Shown here: positions 1-8,750 of the stretch, one piece after another
How the letters are laid out: the number at the start of each line of letters is the position of its first letter
Position numbering within the stretch: the first letter of the stretch is position 1
Assembly (NCBI GenBank): GCA_963817615.1
Contig: CAWFPH010000002.1
Location: forward strand, 1,240,001-1,304,000
Reading direction: 5' to 3'
DNA: 64,000 nt
Source: FEN-1219 sp963817615
GTDB lineage: Bacteria; Pseudomonadota; Gammaproteobacteria; Steroidobacterales; Rariloculaceae
Notes under the pieces: model-generated
What the model was told of the DNA's origin: nothing
Seen by the model: only the letters and a program-made list of their open reading frames with translations
Databases searched by the model: none
Translations under genes and position numbers: made by a program

Positions 1-132
1 GAGCCGTTGCTCGTCGCCGCGCGCGTGCTCGACGTGGTCGTACATCCAGGCGGCGATCTGCACGATCGAGACGAGCAGCAGCGCCAGAAAGCCGATCTGC
101 AGCGCCTTGCTCGGATCTCGTTTGAGCGGCAT
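1..132 (-). CDS. N-terminal fragment of a single-pass membrane protein (possible sensor kinase)
   Basis: A reading frame starts with ATG at 132 and runs off the left edge of the window, giving 44 residues. It begins MPLKRDPSKALQ and is followed by a hydrophobic segment at about residues 13-29 (rich in L, V, I and A), then a charged stretch with WMYDHVEHARGDE. A short basic N-terminus, one transmembrane helix and a polar region is the usual start of a membrane-bound sensor histidine kinase, but no catalytic domain is in the window, so the function is inference. It lies 15 bases downstream of hemL on the same strand and could be cotranscribed with the haem operon. Confidence 0.5.
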   Translation of the reverse strand, partial: MPLKRDPSKALQIGFLALLLVSIVQIAAWMYDHVEHARGDEQRL

Positions 133-147
133 CGACGAGCTCCCGAG

Positions 148-1464
148 CTACGCGCCCCCGGCTGCCGCGAGCGCAATGCGCAGGCCGCTGGCGAGCCGGT
201 CGACGTCGCGCCGCGTGTGTGCGAGCGACAGGAACGCGATCTCGAACGCCGACGGCGCGAGCGCGATGCCTTGCTCGAGCAGCGAATGAAACATTCGAGC
301 GTAGTGCTGCGCGGCGCGCGGCTCGAGCGCTTCGGCCGATCGCGGTTGGGAATCGGCGAGCAACGCGATCCAGAACAGCGAGCCGATCCTGCAGAGGCGC
401 GCTCGAACGGGCGAGTCGTCGAGCACGGCCCCGACCGTGTCCTCGAGATACGCGCCGAGCGCTTCGAGGCGCCGCCAGCCGTCTTCCTTCTGGAGCACGC
501 GCAGCGTCGCGAGACCCGCCGTCATCGCGACCGGATTGCCTGACAACGTGCCGGCCTGATAGACGGCGCCCTCGGGCGACAGATGACGCATCACCTCGCG
601 TTTGCCCGCGAATGCGCCGACCGGCATCCCGCCGCCGATCACCTTGCCGAACGTTGCGAGATCGGGCGTGATCCCATAGTGCTCGGCCGCGCCGCCCGCC
701 CCGAGCCGAAAGCCCGTGATCACCTCGTCGAACACGAGCAACGCGCCATGGCGGTCGCAGAGCGTACGCAGGGTCTTCAAGAATTCCGGCCGCTGCAGCA
801 GCAAGCCGTTGTTCGCGGGCACGGGCTCGATGATCACGGCCGCGATGCGCTCGCCGTCCTCCGCGAACAGCGCTTCCGCGGCGGCCGGCGCGTCGAGCGG
901 CAGCACGCGCGTGAGCGCCGTGAAGTCCGGCGGCACGCCGGCCGACGACGGTTGGCCGAACGTCGCGAGCCCCGAGCCCGCCGCAACGAGCAGCGAGTCG
1001 ACGTGGCCGTGATAGCAACCCGAGAACTTCACGATCAGGTCGCGGCCGGTCGCGCCGCGCGCGAGCCGCACCGCGCTCATCACGGCTTCGGTGCCCGATG
1101 ACACGAACCGCACCTGCTCGATGCCGGGATACGAGGCGACCACCTCCTCGGCGAGCTCGATCTCGGGTGTGCACGGCGCGCCGTACGACATGCCGCGCCA
1201 GCAAGCGGCCTCGACGGCCGCGACGATCTTCGCATGCGCGTGGCCCAAGATCAGCGGCCCCCAGGAGCCGACGAAATCGAGGTATTCGCGGCCGTCGACA
1301 TCGACGACCGTCGCGCCTTGCGCCGACCGGATCACGAGCGGCGTGCCGCCGACGCTGCCGAACGCGCGCACGGGCGAGTTCACGCCGGCCGGCGTGACCT
1401 TCTTCGCGCGCTCGAACCACGCGTCGCAGACCTGCCCCGGCACCTTGGCCGAGCCCCTCATCAC
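148..1464 (-). CDS. hemL: Glutamate-1-semialdehyde 2,1-aminomutase
   Basis: Converts glutamate-1-semialdehyde to 5-aminolevulinate with pyridoxal phosphate, the second step of the C5 haem pathway. The 438-residue product has the class III aminotransferase fold signatures: SSGTEAVMSAVRLARG at about residue 121, the FDEVITGFR segment that positions the cofactor, and FGKVIGGGMPVGAF with the Schiff-base lysine near residue 274. Length fits the family (about 430). The start is GTG at 1464, overlapping the hemB stop as GTGA; an ATG one codon inside is an alternative. It is the last recognisable gene of the hemA-C-D-B-L operon. Confidence 0.97.
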   Translation of the reverse strand: MMRGSAKVPGQVCDAWFERAKKVTPAGVNSPVRAFGSVGGTPLVIRSAQGATVVDVDGREYLDFVGSWGPLILGHAHAKIVAAVEAACWRGMSYGAPCTPEIELAEEVVASYPGIEQVRFVSSGTEAVMSAVRLARGATGRDLIVKFSGCYHGHVDSLLVAAGSGLATFGQPSSAGVPPDFTALTRVLPLDAPAAAEALFAEDGERIAAVIIEPVPANNGLLLQRPEFLKTLRTLCDRHGALLVFDEVITGFRLGAGGAAEHYGITPDLATFGKVIGGGMPVGAFAGKREVMRHLSPEGAVYQAGTLSGNPVAMTAGLATLRVLQKEDGWRRLEALGAYLEDTVGAVLDDSPVRARLCRIGSLFWIALLADSQPRSAEALEPRAAQHYARMFHSLLEQGIALAPSAFEIAFLSLAHTRRDVDRLASGLRIALAAAGGA

Positions 1465-2462
1465 AACCAGGCTCCTTTCAATGCGTCGCGCGCATGATAA
1501 GTGATGATCTGGTCCGCGCCGGCCCTGCGGATCGCGAGCAAATTCTCGCGCACGACGCTCGGCTCATCGAGCCAGCCGTTGGCGGCCGCGGCCTTCACGG
1601 CCGAGTATTCGCCCGACACGTTGTAAGCGGCCAGCGGCAGCAGCGTCGCTTCGCGCACGGCCCGCACCACGTCGAGGTAGGGCAACGCGGGCTTCACCAT
1701 GAGCCAGTCCGCGCCTTCGTCGACGTCGGTCAGCGCCTCGCGCAGGGCCTCGCGCGGATTGCGGCAGTCCATCTGATAGCTCTTGCGGTCGCCGCTAGAG
1801 GGCCGCGAGTCGGCTGCCTCGCGGAACGGGCCGTAATACGCCGACGCAAACTTCACGGCGTACGACAACAGCGCAGTGTCCTCGAACCCGGACGCATCGA
1901 GCGCGTCGCGAATCGCGGCCACGCGGCCGTCCATCATGTCGGACGGTGCGACCACGTCGGCGCCTGCGCGCGCATGCGACAACGCCATCTCGACCAGCGG
2001 CTCGAGCGACGGATCGTTCGCGATCCGCCCTCCTTCGAGCACGCCGCAGTGGCCGTGATCGGTATACGCGCACAGGCACACATCGGTCATCACGACGAGC
2101 GCTTCGCCGAAGGACTTCTTCAGCGCCTCGCATGCGCGCTGCACCGCGCCGTTCGCCGCGGCCGCGGCGCGGCCGTCGGGCGTCTTGCCGCCGTGCTCCG
2201 GGTGGCCGAACAGCAGCACCGCGTGAATCCCGAGCTCGAGGTCGGCGCCGATCTGCTCCACCAGCGTCTCGATCCCTTGTTGCGCGATGCCGGGCATCGA
2301 GGAGATCGGCTCGCTGCCGCGTCGCTCGGTTGTCACGAAGTGCGGCATGATCAAGTGCTGCGCGCCGACCTCGGTCTCGGCCACGAGCGAGCGCAGCGTG
2401 TCGTTGCGTCTCAACCTGCGAAGCCGGGTCCGGCCCGGCGGCGTGATCGTCAATTCGGCCAT
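1461..2462 (-). CDS. hemB: Delta-aminolevulinic acid dehydratase (porphobilinogen synthase)
   Basis: Condenses two 5-aminolevulinate molecules into porphobilinogen in the cytoplasm. The 333-residue protein shows both active-site lysines, in SYAVKFASAYYGPFR and in MVKPALPYLD. The metal loop reads DVCLCAYTDHGHCG: three cysteines, the pattern of zinc-dependent enzymes rather than the aspartate-rich magnesium type. The ATG start at 2462 overlaps the hemD end by 13 bases, and its ribosome site (GGAGG) lies inside hemD, which suggests coupled translation. Confidence 0.97.
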   Translation of the reverse strand: MAELTITPPGRTRLRRLRRNDTLRSLVAETEVGAQHLIMPHFVTTERRGSEPISSMPGIAQQGIETLVEQIGADLELGIHAVLLFGHPEHGGKTPDGRAAAAANGAVQRACEALKKSFGEALVVMTDVCLCAYTDHGHCGVLEGGRIANDPSLEPLVEMALSHARAGADVVAPSDMMDGRVAAIRDALDASGFEDTALLSYAVKFASAYYGPFREAADSRPSSGDRKSYQMDCRNPREALREALTDVDEGADWLMVKPALPYLDVVRAVREATLLPLAAYNVSGEYSAVKAAAANGWLDEPSVVRENLLAIRRAGADQIITYHARDALKGAWL

Positions 2463-3217
2463 TGCATCGCCTCCAACATTCCGTCCAAGCTCGGCTCGCG
2501 CGCTTCGGCCGTCACGGCGAGCCCTTGTGCGCGCGCGGCCGCGGTCGTCGACGGGCCGATCGTATAGATGTTGACCGGCGCGTCGATGCTCACCTGTTGC
2601 ACGAACCCCTTTACGGCCGATGGGCTCGCGAGCAGCACGTCGCCGGCGTCGAGCGACGACAGCGCCTGCTTCGGCGCGACCGCTGCGGCGGGCACCGTGC
2701 GATAGACCTCGAGCCGCGTGCAGCGAGCGCCCGCCGCGCCGAGTGCCCGCTCGAGCGCGTCACCGGCATTCGCGGCCAGCGCGAGCAGCACGTTCGGCCG
2801 CGCACCGAGCTCGCCCTCAGCCGCGAGCAATTCGCCCAAGTCGGCGGCGGTGCCGCGGCCCACGAGGCTCACGCGGCCCGTCGCCTCGCGCGCCGCCGCC
2901 GCCGTGGCTTCCCCGACCGCCGCCACGCGGCAGGCGGCGGGCAGCGCGAAGCGCCGCGCGTCCGGTCCGCTCGAAACCAGCGCGGCGAGCGCCGCAACGC
3001 CGCGCCGCGACGTGAACACGAGCCAATCCGCCGCAGCGAGCGCGAGCGCGGCTGCGCTGCGCAGCTCGGGCGTGTCGATCGACTCGGCGTCGATGCACGG
3101 CAGGAGCACGGCCGCCGCTCCGCGCTGCTCGAGGCGGCGCGCCCAGTCCGCGCAGTCATCCGCGCTGCGCGTGAGCAGCACGCGGCGGCCCGCGAGCGGG
3201 GTCGCGAAGGCGGTCAC
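2450..3217 (-). CDS. hemD: Uroporphyrinogen-III synthase
   Basis: Closes and inverts ring D of hydroxymethylbilane to give uroporphyrinogen III. The 255-residue product begins VTAFATPLAGRRVLLTRS, the usual HemD start, and carries the second-domain features LLALAANAGDALERAL and DVLLASPSAVKGF. HemD is poorly conserved, so the call rests on this pattern plus position between hemC and hemB. The start is GTG at 3217, overlapping the hemC stop as GTGA; the frame stays open upstream only because it is antiparallel-free shadow sequence of hemC, with no hemD-like residues there. Confidence 0.92.
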   Translation of the reverse strand: MTAFATPLAGRRVLLTRSADDCADWARRLEQRGAAAVLLPCIDAESIDTPELRSAAALALAAADWLVFTSRRGVAALAALVSSGPDARRFALPAACRVAAVGEATAAAAREATGRVSLVGRGTAADLGELLAAEGELGARPNVLLALAANAGDALERALGAAGARCTRLEVYRTVPAAAVAPKQALSSLDAGDVLLASPSAVKGFVQQVSIDAPVNIYTIGPSTTAAARAQGLAVTAEAREPSLDGMLEAMQWPN

Positions 3218-4137
3218 CGCGCAGCCTCGCCGCCCGCTTCGAGCGTGCGCCAGACCGCGGCGCCGAGCGCCGCGGGATCCGCGCCCGATGCGCGAGCCGT
3301 GCGCACGCGGCCTGCGCGCTCGTGCATCGCGAGCAGCTCGTGAGCGTCGCCGCGGCGCACGCAGTAGGCGCCGAATGCGACGTCGCAGCCGCCTTCGGCG
3401 CGCGCCAATGCGTCGCGCTCGGCCGCGATTGCGAGGCGCGTAGGCAGATGCTCGAGCGGCGCAAGCGCGGCCACGACCTCGGGCGCGTCGCGGCGGCATT
3501 GCAGCGCGAGCGCGCCTTGCGCGGGCGCCGGCACGAAGCGCTCCGGATCGAGCCGCACCACCGTGAGACCCTCGAGCTCGGCATCGAGCCGATTCTCCGC
3601 GCGCAATCGTGCGACGCCGGCCGCGGCGAGCAAAATCGCGTCGAAGCGGCCTTCGACCAGGCGCTGCAGGCGCGTCGGCACGTTGCCGCGCAACGGCTCG
3701 ATTACGAGATCGGGGCGAAAGTGCTCGAGCCACACGCGCCGCCGCGCCGATGCGGTGCCGACGCGCGCGTGTGCGCGCAGCGGTAGGAAGTCGTCCGGCG
3801 CGAGCGCTTCCGCGCGCACGAACAGCAGATCGGCCGGGTCGGCCCGCTCGGGCACGGCCGCGATCGCGAGCTCGGGCGGCGAGCGTGTCGGCAGATCCTT
3901 GAACGAGTGCACCGCGAGCTCGATGCGTCGCTCGACGAGTGCCTGCTCGATCTCGCGCACGAACACGCCCTGCGGTCCGATCGATCCGAACGGCGCGGTC
4001 GTGTCGCGGTCGCCCGCCGTGCGAATCACCGTGAGCTCGACCGCATGGCCCGCTGCGCGCAGCCGCTCGGCAATCGCGCCCGATTGCGTAAGCGCGAGCG
4101 CCGAGCCGCGCGTGCCGAGTCTGAGTGTGACGCTCAT
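3214..4137 (-). CDS. hemC: Porphobilinogen deaminase (hydroxymethylbilane synthase)
   Basis: Polymerises four porphobilinogens into hydroxymethylbilane. The 307-residue product has the N-terminal LRLGTRGSALALTQ, the catalytic-domain HSFKDLPT, the RGNVPTRLQRL substrate site and the dipyrromethane-attachment cysteine in AEGGCDVAFGAY. ATG at 4137 overlaps the expected hemA stop as ATGA. In the sequence as given, hemA reads straight into hemC in one open frame of 760 codons, because of an apparent one-base insertion near the hemA end; the normal length and start of HemC argue that the fusion is an artefact or a mutation. Confidence 0.96.
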   Translation of the reverse strand: MSVTLRLGTRGSALALTQSGAIAERLRAAGHAVELTVIRTAGDRDTTAPFGSIGPQGVFVREIEQALVERRIELAVHSFKDLPTRSPPELAIAAVPERADPADLLFVRAEALAPDDFLPLRAHARVGTASARRRVWLEHFRPDLVIEPLRGNVPTRLQRLVEGRFDAILLAAAGVARLRAENRLDAELEGLTVVRLDPERFVPAPAQGALALQCRRDAPEVVAALAPLEHLPTRLAIAAERDALARAEGGCDVAFGAYCVRRGDAHELLAMHERAGRVRTARASGADPAALGAAVWRTLEAGGEAAR

Positions 4138-5496
4138 CGCTTGGCGGCCGCCTCCGTCGCCGGCCGCTCGTCCGCCGGCGGGGTGTGCGCTGCGCCGTCG
4201 AGCGCGGCCCGCAGCTCGGCCGCGAACTCGGGCTCGAGACCGCCCAGGAACGCGTCGATCGAGCCGTCCGGACCGTCGTGCAGCAGGCCGCGCAGGCCGA
4301 GGCACGGGAATGTGCGCGAAGCGCCGCGCGAGCACCTCGCTCCAGGTCGTGATCGCGGCGCGCTCGCTGTCGCCCAGATTCTTCAACTCCTTCTTCAGCA
4401 GCCGCGCGACGCCTTCCTCCGCGGTTTTTCGATAGCGCTGCTGCAGCGCGCCGAGCAGCGGCCCGTAATAGCGCTCGGTGAAGCGGTCTTGGAGCTTCTC
4501 GAGCGCCTCGTCGACCTGCTCCCGCGCGGGTCCCGCTTCCATCAGCCGCGCCGCGCGGTTGCGCTCGGCGCGCTCGACGATCTCATCCATGCCGATGCGC
4601 GCGATCGCGAGCCGCTCGCAGTCGGCCGGCGCGACGTCGGGCGGAATAGCCATGTCGATCACGAGCGGCGGCTGACCCGACGGCGTGTGTGCGGCAAGCC
4701 GCTCGAGCGCCGCGCCGTTCAAGATCGCATGCTCGGCGCCCGTCGCCGACAGCAGCGCCTCGATCGCCGGCGGCTTGCGCACGAATTCCTCGAGCGCGAG
4801 CGGCGTCGCGCCGAACCGCGCGGCAAGCGCCTCGGCCTTGTCGAACGAGCGGTTCACGATGAAGAAATCGAGCCCTGCTTGGGCGAGCGACAACGCCGCA
4901 CGCTCGGTCATCGGCGAGACGCCGACCAGCGCGGTCGGCCCGGGCGTGCGTGCAAGCCGCTCGCGCAGCGCTTGCACGGCGATCTCGGCAAGCGACACGC
5001 GGCCCTCGCCGAGCTTCGTCTCGCCGCGCACGCGCGCCGCGATCTTCAGCGCTTCCTCGAACACGAGCGCGAGGCTCGGGCCGCAGAGCCCGAGCGTCAG
5101 CGCGCGCTCCTGCGCCGAGCGTACCTGACCCACGATCTCGGTCTCGCCGACGCACGCCGAATCGAGTCCGGCCGCCGTGAGGAACAAGTGCTCGGCAGCG
5201 CCTTCACCTTGCCAGGCCTTCAATCGACGCTCGGCTTCGCCGCCGGCCGGGGCGCGGCCGGTCAGCATCGTAAACGCTTCGCGCCGCAGGTCGACGCTCG
5301 GGGTCCGCTCGCTGCGCGCGAAGATCAGCTCGACGCGGTTGCAGGTCGCGAGATAAGCGAGCTCGGCGAGCTGCAAGCGCTCCGCGAACTCGGCGAGCTG
5401 CGCTGCGGCGCGATCTTGCTCGAGTGCGAACTCCGCGAGCGCCTCGCTGCTACCTTGGCGCCAAGAGATGCCGACGAGGCCCAACCGCTCGAGCAA
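4134..5496 (-). CDS. hemA: Glutamyl-tRNA reductase, with an apparent frameshift near its C-terminus
   Basis: Reduces glutamyl-tRNA(Glu) to glutamate-1-semialdehyde, the first step of the C5 pathway. The catalytic cysteine sits in LATCNRVEL (Cys52), followed by the GETEIVGQVR motif. The NADPH-site region reads ALVGVSPMTERAAL (about 189-202), which departs from the usual glycine-rich loop. The frame changes near 4315: as written, HIPVPRPARPA continues into hemC, while dropping one C from the CCC run gives HIPCLGLRGLLHDG and a proper C-terminus ending in TGA at 4134, overlapping the hemC ATG. The TTG start at 5496 is chosen because GGAGA lies seven bases upstream. Confidence 0.9.
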
Positions 5497-5503
5497 CCGA
5501 TCG

Positions 5504-5508
5504 TCTCC
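5504..5508 (-). promoter_or_regulatory. Ribosome binding site deciding the TTG start of hemA
   Basis: On the minus strand GGAGA is followed by seven bases and then TTG at 5496-5494. No ATG or GTG lies near in the hemA frame, and the protein beginning at this TTG (LERLGLVGISW) matches how glutamyl-tRNA reductases begin. A rare start codon would keep initiation of the operon's first gene modest. Confidence 0.6.
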
Positions 5509-5611
5509 AATGGACTATGCCGTCAAGCGTGCCGCTGGCCGCATCCGGCTGTGTCACGCGAGTGTCACGGCCTCTTCGACTGCCGCGCAAATCCGCGACG
5601 CGCTCGCGCGC

Positions 5612-6676
5612 TCAGCCGGAGAACGCGCGAACGGTGCTCGCCTCGAGGGCGGGCAGGTCGCCGAGCACCTGCTCCGCGAGCGCGAGCTGGCCGCGCGTGC
5701 GCGCGCGGTTGTGGGCGCTCGCGCTCGGATAGCGGCTCGGATCGAAACGAAAATATCGCTCGCGCAGCGCATCGGCGCAGAATCGGGCCGCAAGCTCGAC
5801 CGTGATCGTGACCACGGCTGCGGGGATGGAGGCCCACTCCGCTGGCGTCAAGACCTCGCGCGCGACGTCCGCGTATCCCGCGATCGCGGCATCGAACAGC
5901 GGCCGCGCGAACCGTGCATCGACCGCATCCTCGGCCGCCGCGTTGCACCACGACCGCAGCGCGTCGCCGAGCTCGAGCGCGACCGGCATCCGGGCGAGCG
6001 TGTCGAGATCTATGAGACACAACGCGCGCTCGGCGTCGCGTGCGAACACGATGTTCGAGATCTTCGGATCGCCGTGCACGATCCGGTCGCCTGCGCTCGG
6101 CAGCGCCGGTAGCCGCTCCGCGAGCGCGAGCACGCGGTCGGCGAGCGGCCGAACCGCGCCGAGGTCGCGGTGCGAGCGGTGCTCCTCGCACGCTGCGCGC
6201 AGCGCGGCCAAGTGCCGAGCCGTGTCATGCACGCCGAGGCGGCGGTTTGCGAACTCGTGCTCGAGATCCGCGACCGCGCGGTGAAACTCCGCGAGCACGC
6301 GGCCGGCCTCGCGCGCTTGCCCCGGGGAGGAGAGCGCGTCGCGAGTCACGCCGTCGATGCGGGTGAGCACGCGCCACACGGCACCGCCGTGCTCGAGCCA
6401 CCGTGCGCCGCTCGAGGTCGGCACGAGCTCGGGCGTGAGCACACCCTTCGCCGCCAGGTGGCGCGTGACCGCGGCGATGTCGTCGTTGATTGCGGCGGGA
6501 AAGATCGCATTCAGCCGCTGCAGCACCAGCGAGCGGCCGCTCGCCGAGCGCACGAACCAGGTCGGGTTGATGAGCCCCGAGGTCACACGCTCGAGCGGCT
6601 CGGGCGCGAGCCCGAAGGCCGCGAGGACGGCGGCGCCGGGCGCTTCTGCGAACGGGTCGTGCGGCATCGGCCGCAA
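5612..6676 (-). CDS. Aminoglycoside-phosphotransferase-fold small-molecule kinase
   Basis: The 354-residue protein has the APH/choline-kinase fold: SGLINPTWFVR near residue 33 as the nucleotide-binding loop, the catalytic loop HGDPKISNIVF near residue 200, and the metal-binding aspartates in LIDLDTL. The glycine-poor loop and the long C-terminal helical part resemble N-acetylhexosamine 1-kinase-like and related sugar/amino-sugar kinases more than true resistance enzymes, so antibiotic resistance is not implied. It stands alone upstream of hemA on the same strand, 115 bases away; substrate unknown. Confidence 0.75.
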   Translation of the reverse strand: MRPMPHDPFAEAPGAAVLAAFGLAPEPLERVTSGLINPTWFVRSASGRSLVLQRLNAIFPAAINDDIAAVTRHLAAKGVLTPELVPTSSGARWLEHGGAVWRVLTRIDGVTRDALSSPGQAREAGRVLAEFHRAVADLEHEFANRRLGVHDTARHLAALRAACEEHRSHRDLGAVRPLADRVLALAERLPALPSAGDRIVHGDPKISNIVFARDAERALCLIDLDTLARMPVALELGDALRSWCNAAAEDAVDARFARPLFDAAIAGYADVAREVLTPAEWASIPAAVVTITVELAARFCADALRERYFRFDPSRYPSASAHNRARTRGQLALAEQVLGDLPALEASTVRAFSG

Positions 6677-6706
6677 TCATACCGGCGTGCCGTGCCGGGC
6701 GGACGT

Positions 6707-7423
6707 TCAGAGCTGAATGTCGAACTGCGCGAGGATCCGGCCCGTGCCGTCCGCACACGCCTCGTCGCTGAGCACACCCTCGCTGCGTAGGCGATAGTGC
6801 TCGCGCATCTCGGCGCGCAGATAGGCCGAGGTGTCGGTGCCGATGCTGTCCGCGGCTTCCTCGATTGCGCGCGACAGGATCGGCACGAAAGCGTGAAAAC
6901 GCTTGATCGCTCCGAAGCTCGCGACGAGCGTGAGCACGGGCGCGCGGCCGTGGATCGTGACGAACTGGGTCTTCTCGTAGCTGCGCCGCAGCGCGGCGGC
7001 GAATAGCGCGAGAGCGCCGGCCGCGAGCAGTGCGGACGCAACCCATCCGTGCGGCACTGCGAGCCGCGAGAGCGCGAGTACGCCGGCGCCGGCTGCGCAG
7101 CCGAGCGCGGCGCCGATCAGCCGCGTTGCGGTGCGGCGTGCGATCGACGGTACGGGGTCGAGGTAGCGCAGGTCGAGCCTGTAGGCGGCTGCGCGCTCGG
7201 CGCCCCGGATCGTGACGACGCTCGCGAGGCCTTCCTCATACAGCGTGATCTCGACCGACGTGCCGCCGAAGCGGTTCGCGAGCGTTTGTCTCGCCCGCAC
7301 CGTGCGTGCGGCTTGGGGTTCGGGAGGCGCATCCTCGGATCCGAGATAGATGTGCTCGCTCGGCGAGCCGTCGAGCAGAGCCGCGACCGGGTCGACGGGC
7401 GTGGGATGGTCCGCCATGCTCAT
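6707..7423 (-). CDS. Membrane protein of unknown function with two central transmembrane helices
   Basis: I do not recognise a named family. From ATG at 7423 the product is 238 residues: an acidic cytoplasmic start, a beta-rich segment (VEITLYEEGLASVVTIRG), two adjacent hydrophobic helices (about residues 107-125 and 133-150), then a soluble tail. The tail ends with MREHYRLRSEGVLSDEACADG, which has the spacing of a short C-terminal SHOCT-like helix pair. The frame is open to a TTG at 7510 and an ATG at 7417 is also possible; no start has a clear ribosome site. It ends 30 bases before the kinase gene and may be cotranscribed with it. Confidence 0.65.
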   Translation of the reverse strand: MSMADHPTPVDPVAALLDGSPSEHIYLGSEDAPPEPQAARTVRARQTLANRFGGTSVEITLYEEGLASVVTIRGAERAAAYRLDLRYLDPVPSIARRTATRLIGAALGCAAGAGVLALSRLAVPHGWVASALLAAGALALFAAALRRSYEKTQFVTIHGRAPVLTLVASFGAIKRFHAFVPILSRAIEEAADSIGTDTSAYLRAEMREHYRLRSEGVLSDEACADGTGRILAQFDIQL

Positions 7424-7600
7424 CGCCGGCGCCGCGAGCGGATCGGATAAAGCCGCGTCCGGCGGCCGTCGGCTGCGAGCATTGCGGGTCGCCTCGAGAC
7501 AGGGGTGCAACGGACTGTAGGCTTGCGCCTGCAGTCCGCGGCGTGAGGACGTTCACAGTTGGGGACCGCCCGTTGGCCGTAGGGGCGCAGGGCCGCTGCA

Positions 7601-7628
7601 TTGCACTATTCGAGGGCTGAGCTATAAA
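7601..7628 (+). promoter_or_regulatory. Sigma-70-like promoter for the exported protein gene at 7658
   Basis: TTGCAC (7601-7606) and TATAAA (7623-7628) are separated by 16 bases, close to the vegetative consensus, and lie just upstream of a gene with a strong GGAGGA ribosome site. The -10 box is conspicuous against GC-rich surroundings. Not tested experimentally; the spacing and the two hexamers are read directly. Confidence 0.55.
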
Positions 7629-7657
7629 GGAGATCGGCCCAAAGCGGAGGATCAGCC

Positions 7658-8233
7658 ATGGCCGATCGGTTCTCTCTTCGAGCGGCCGCAGCGCTCGCGG
7701 CCAGCGTCGTGGTGCTTGGCTCGCCGCGGGCGTTCGCCCAAGCCGAGGACGCTTTCGATCGAACGCCGCGCGACTGCCTGCAGGTAGCCGCCATCGATCG
7801 CACGGTCGTGCTCGACGACCAAACGGTGCTGTTCTACATGCGCGGCAAGAAGGTCTTCCGCAACTACTTGCCGCGGAAATGCCCGGGGCTCAAGCGTGAA
7901 GACCGGTTCATGTACCAGGCCGCGCAGGGACGGCTCTGCAACATCGACTCGATCACCGTGCTGGAGCTTTGGAACGCGAGCTTCACGCCGGGCTTCACGT
8001 GTCCGCTCGGGAAGTTTCAGCCGATCACGGTCGACGAGGCCGACGACCTCACGTTGAAGCCCGACGAGCTCGGCAAGCGCAACGCGATCGAGACGAAGGC
8101 GGTCGAGCTGCCGAAGAACTCGTCGAGCGACGCGCCCGCACCGGCCGAAGCGGGCGACGACCCGTCCGAGGCTGCGCCGGGCGATTCGGCGCCGCCCGAT
8201 ACGCACCGCAAGCGGCGCCGCCGCCGCTCGTAG
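7658..8233 (+). CDS. Exported protein, DUF6491-like
   Basis: A 191-residue protein with a signal peptide (MADRFSLRAAAALAASVVV, cleavage likely after AFA near residue 26). The mature part carries paired cysteines and a recurrent pattern: RDCLQVAAID, DDQTVLFYMRG, NYLPRKCPGL, RFMYQ and LCNIDSITVL. This matches small exported proteobacterial proteins I associate with DUF6491; the function is unknown. The C-terminal 50 residues are low-complexity, rich in A, P and D, and end in a run of arginines. Ribosome site GGAGGA precedes the ATG. Confidence 0.75.
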   Translation: MADRFSLRAAAALAASVVVLGSPRAFAQAEDAFDRTPRDCLQVAAIDRTVVLDDQTVLFYMRGKKVFRNYLPRKCPGLKREDRFMYQAAQGRLCNIDSITVLELWNASFTPGFTCPLGKFQPITVDEADDLTLKPDELGKRNAIETKAVELPKNSSSDAPAPAEAGDDPSEAAPGDSAPPDTHRKRRRRRS

Positions 8234-8366
8234 TCGCGGGCGCCCAGCTGCAGGCCGCCGGCCGCTTGCGGAGGCGCGCGCGCGGCTGCCCGCGCCGCGG
8301 CCCTTCGGTATGATCCCGGCGCCGGCGTGTGCGCGCTCCAAGCGCACCGCCTCGCTGGAGACCGCC

Positions 8367-8750
8367 ATGCCGCTGCACGTGACCTCGTTGATCGCCGGTT
8401 TGTTGGCGCTCTTGATGGTACCGCTGAGCTTCCAGATCAGCGTGCGCCGAGTGCAGCTGCGCACCGTGTTCGGCGATGCGGAGGACGAGACGCTGCGGCG
8501 TCGCGTGCGCGCGCACGGCAACTTCGCTGAGTACGCGCCGCTCGGCTTGATCGTGCTCGGGCTCGTCGAATGGAGCGGGGCTTCGAGCGGGTGGGTGTGG
8601 GCGCTCGGGATCTTGCTGCTCGGGAGCCGGCTGCTGCACCTGACCGGCATGCTCTACGCCGAGTCGCCGCTGCCGCGTGCGCTCGCAATGGTCGTGCAGC
8701 ACGCTGCGTTCGTCGGGGCCGGCTTGTGGCTCGTCGGCCGGTCGCTATGA
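8367..8750 (+). CDS. MAPEG family membrane protein
   Basis: 127 residues from MPLHVTSLIAG with four hydrophobic helices. The segment QISVRRVQLRTVFGD followed by RRRVRAHGNFAEYAPLGLI is the MAPEG signature (membrane-associated eicosanoid and glutathione metabolism); the arginine and asparagine here bind glutathione in characterised members. Bacterial copies are usually called MAPEG or YecN-like, with glutathione transferase or peroxidase activity inferred. The stop overlaps the next gene as ATGA, so the two are probably cotranslated. Confidence 0.88.
   Translation: MPLHVTSLIAGLLALLMVPLSFQISVRRVQLRTVFGDAEDETLRRRVRAHGNFAEYAPLGLIVLGLVEWSGASSGWVWALGILLLGSRLLHLTGMLYAESPLPRALAMVVQHAAFVGAGLWLVGRSL

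Noticed and set aside
3907..5805. 632-codon plus-strand frame over hemA/hemC
   Set aside because: Shadow of the haem genes; no family features and composition typical of antisense GC-rich codons.
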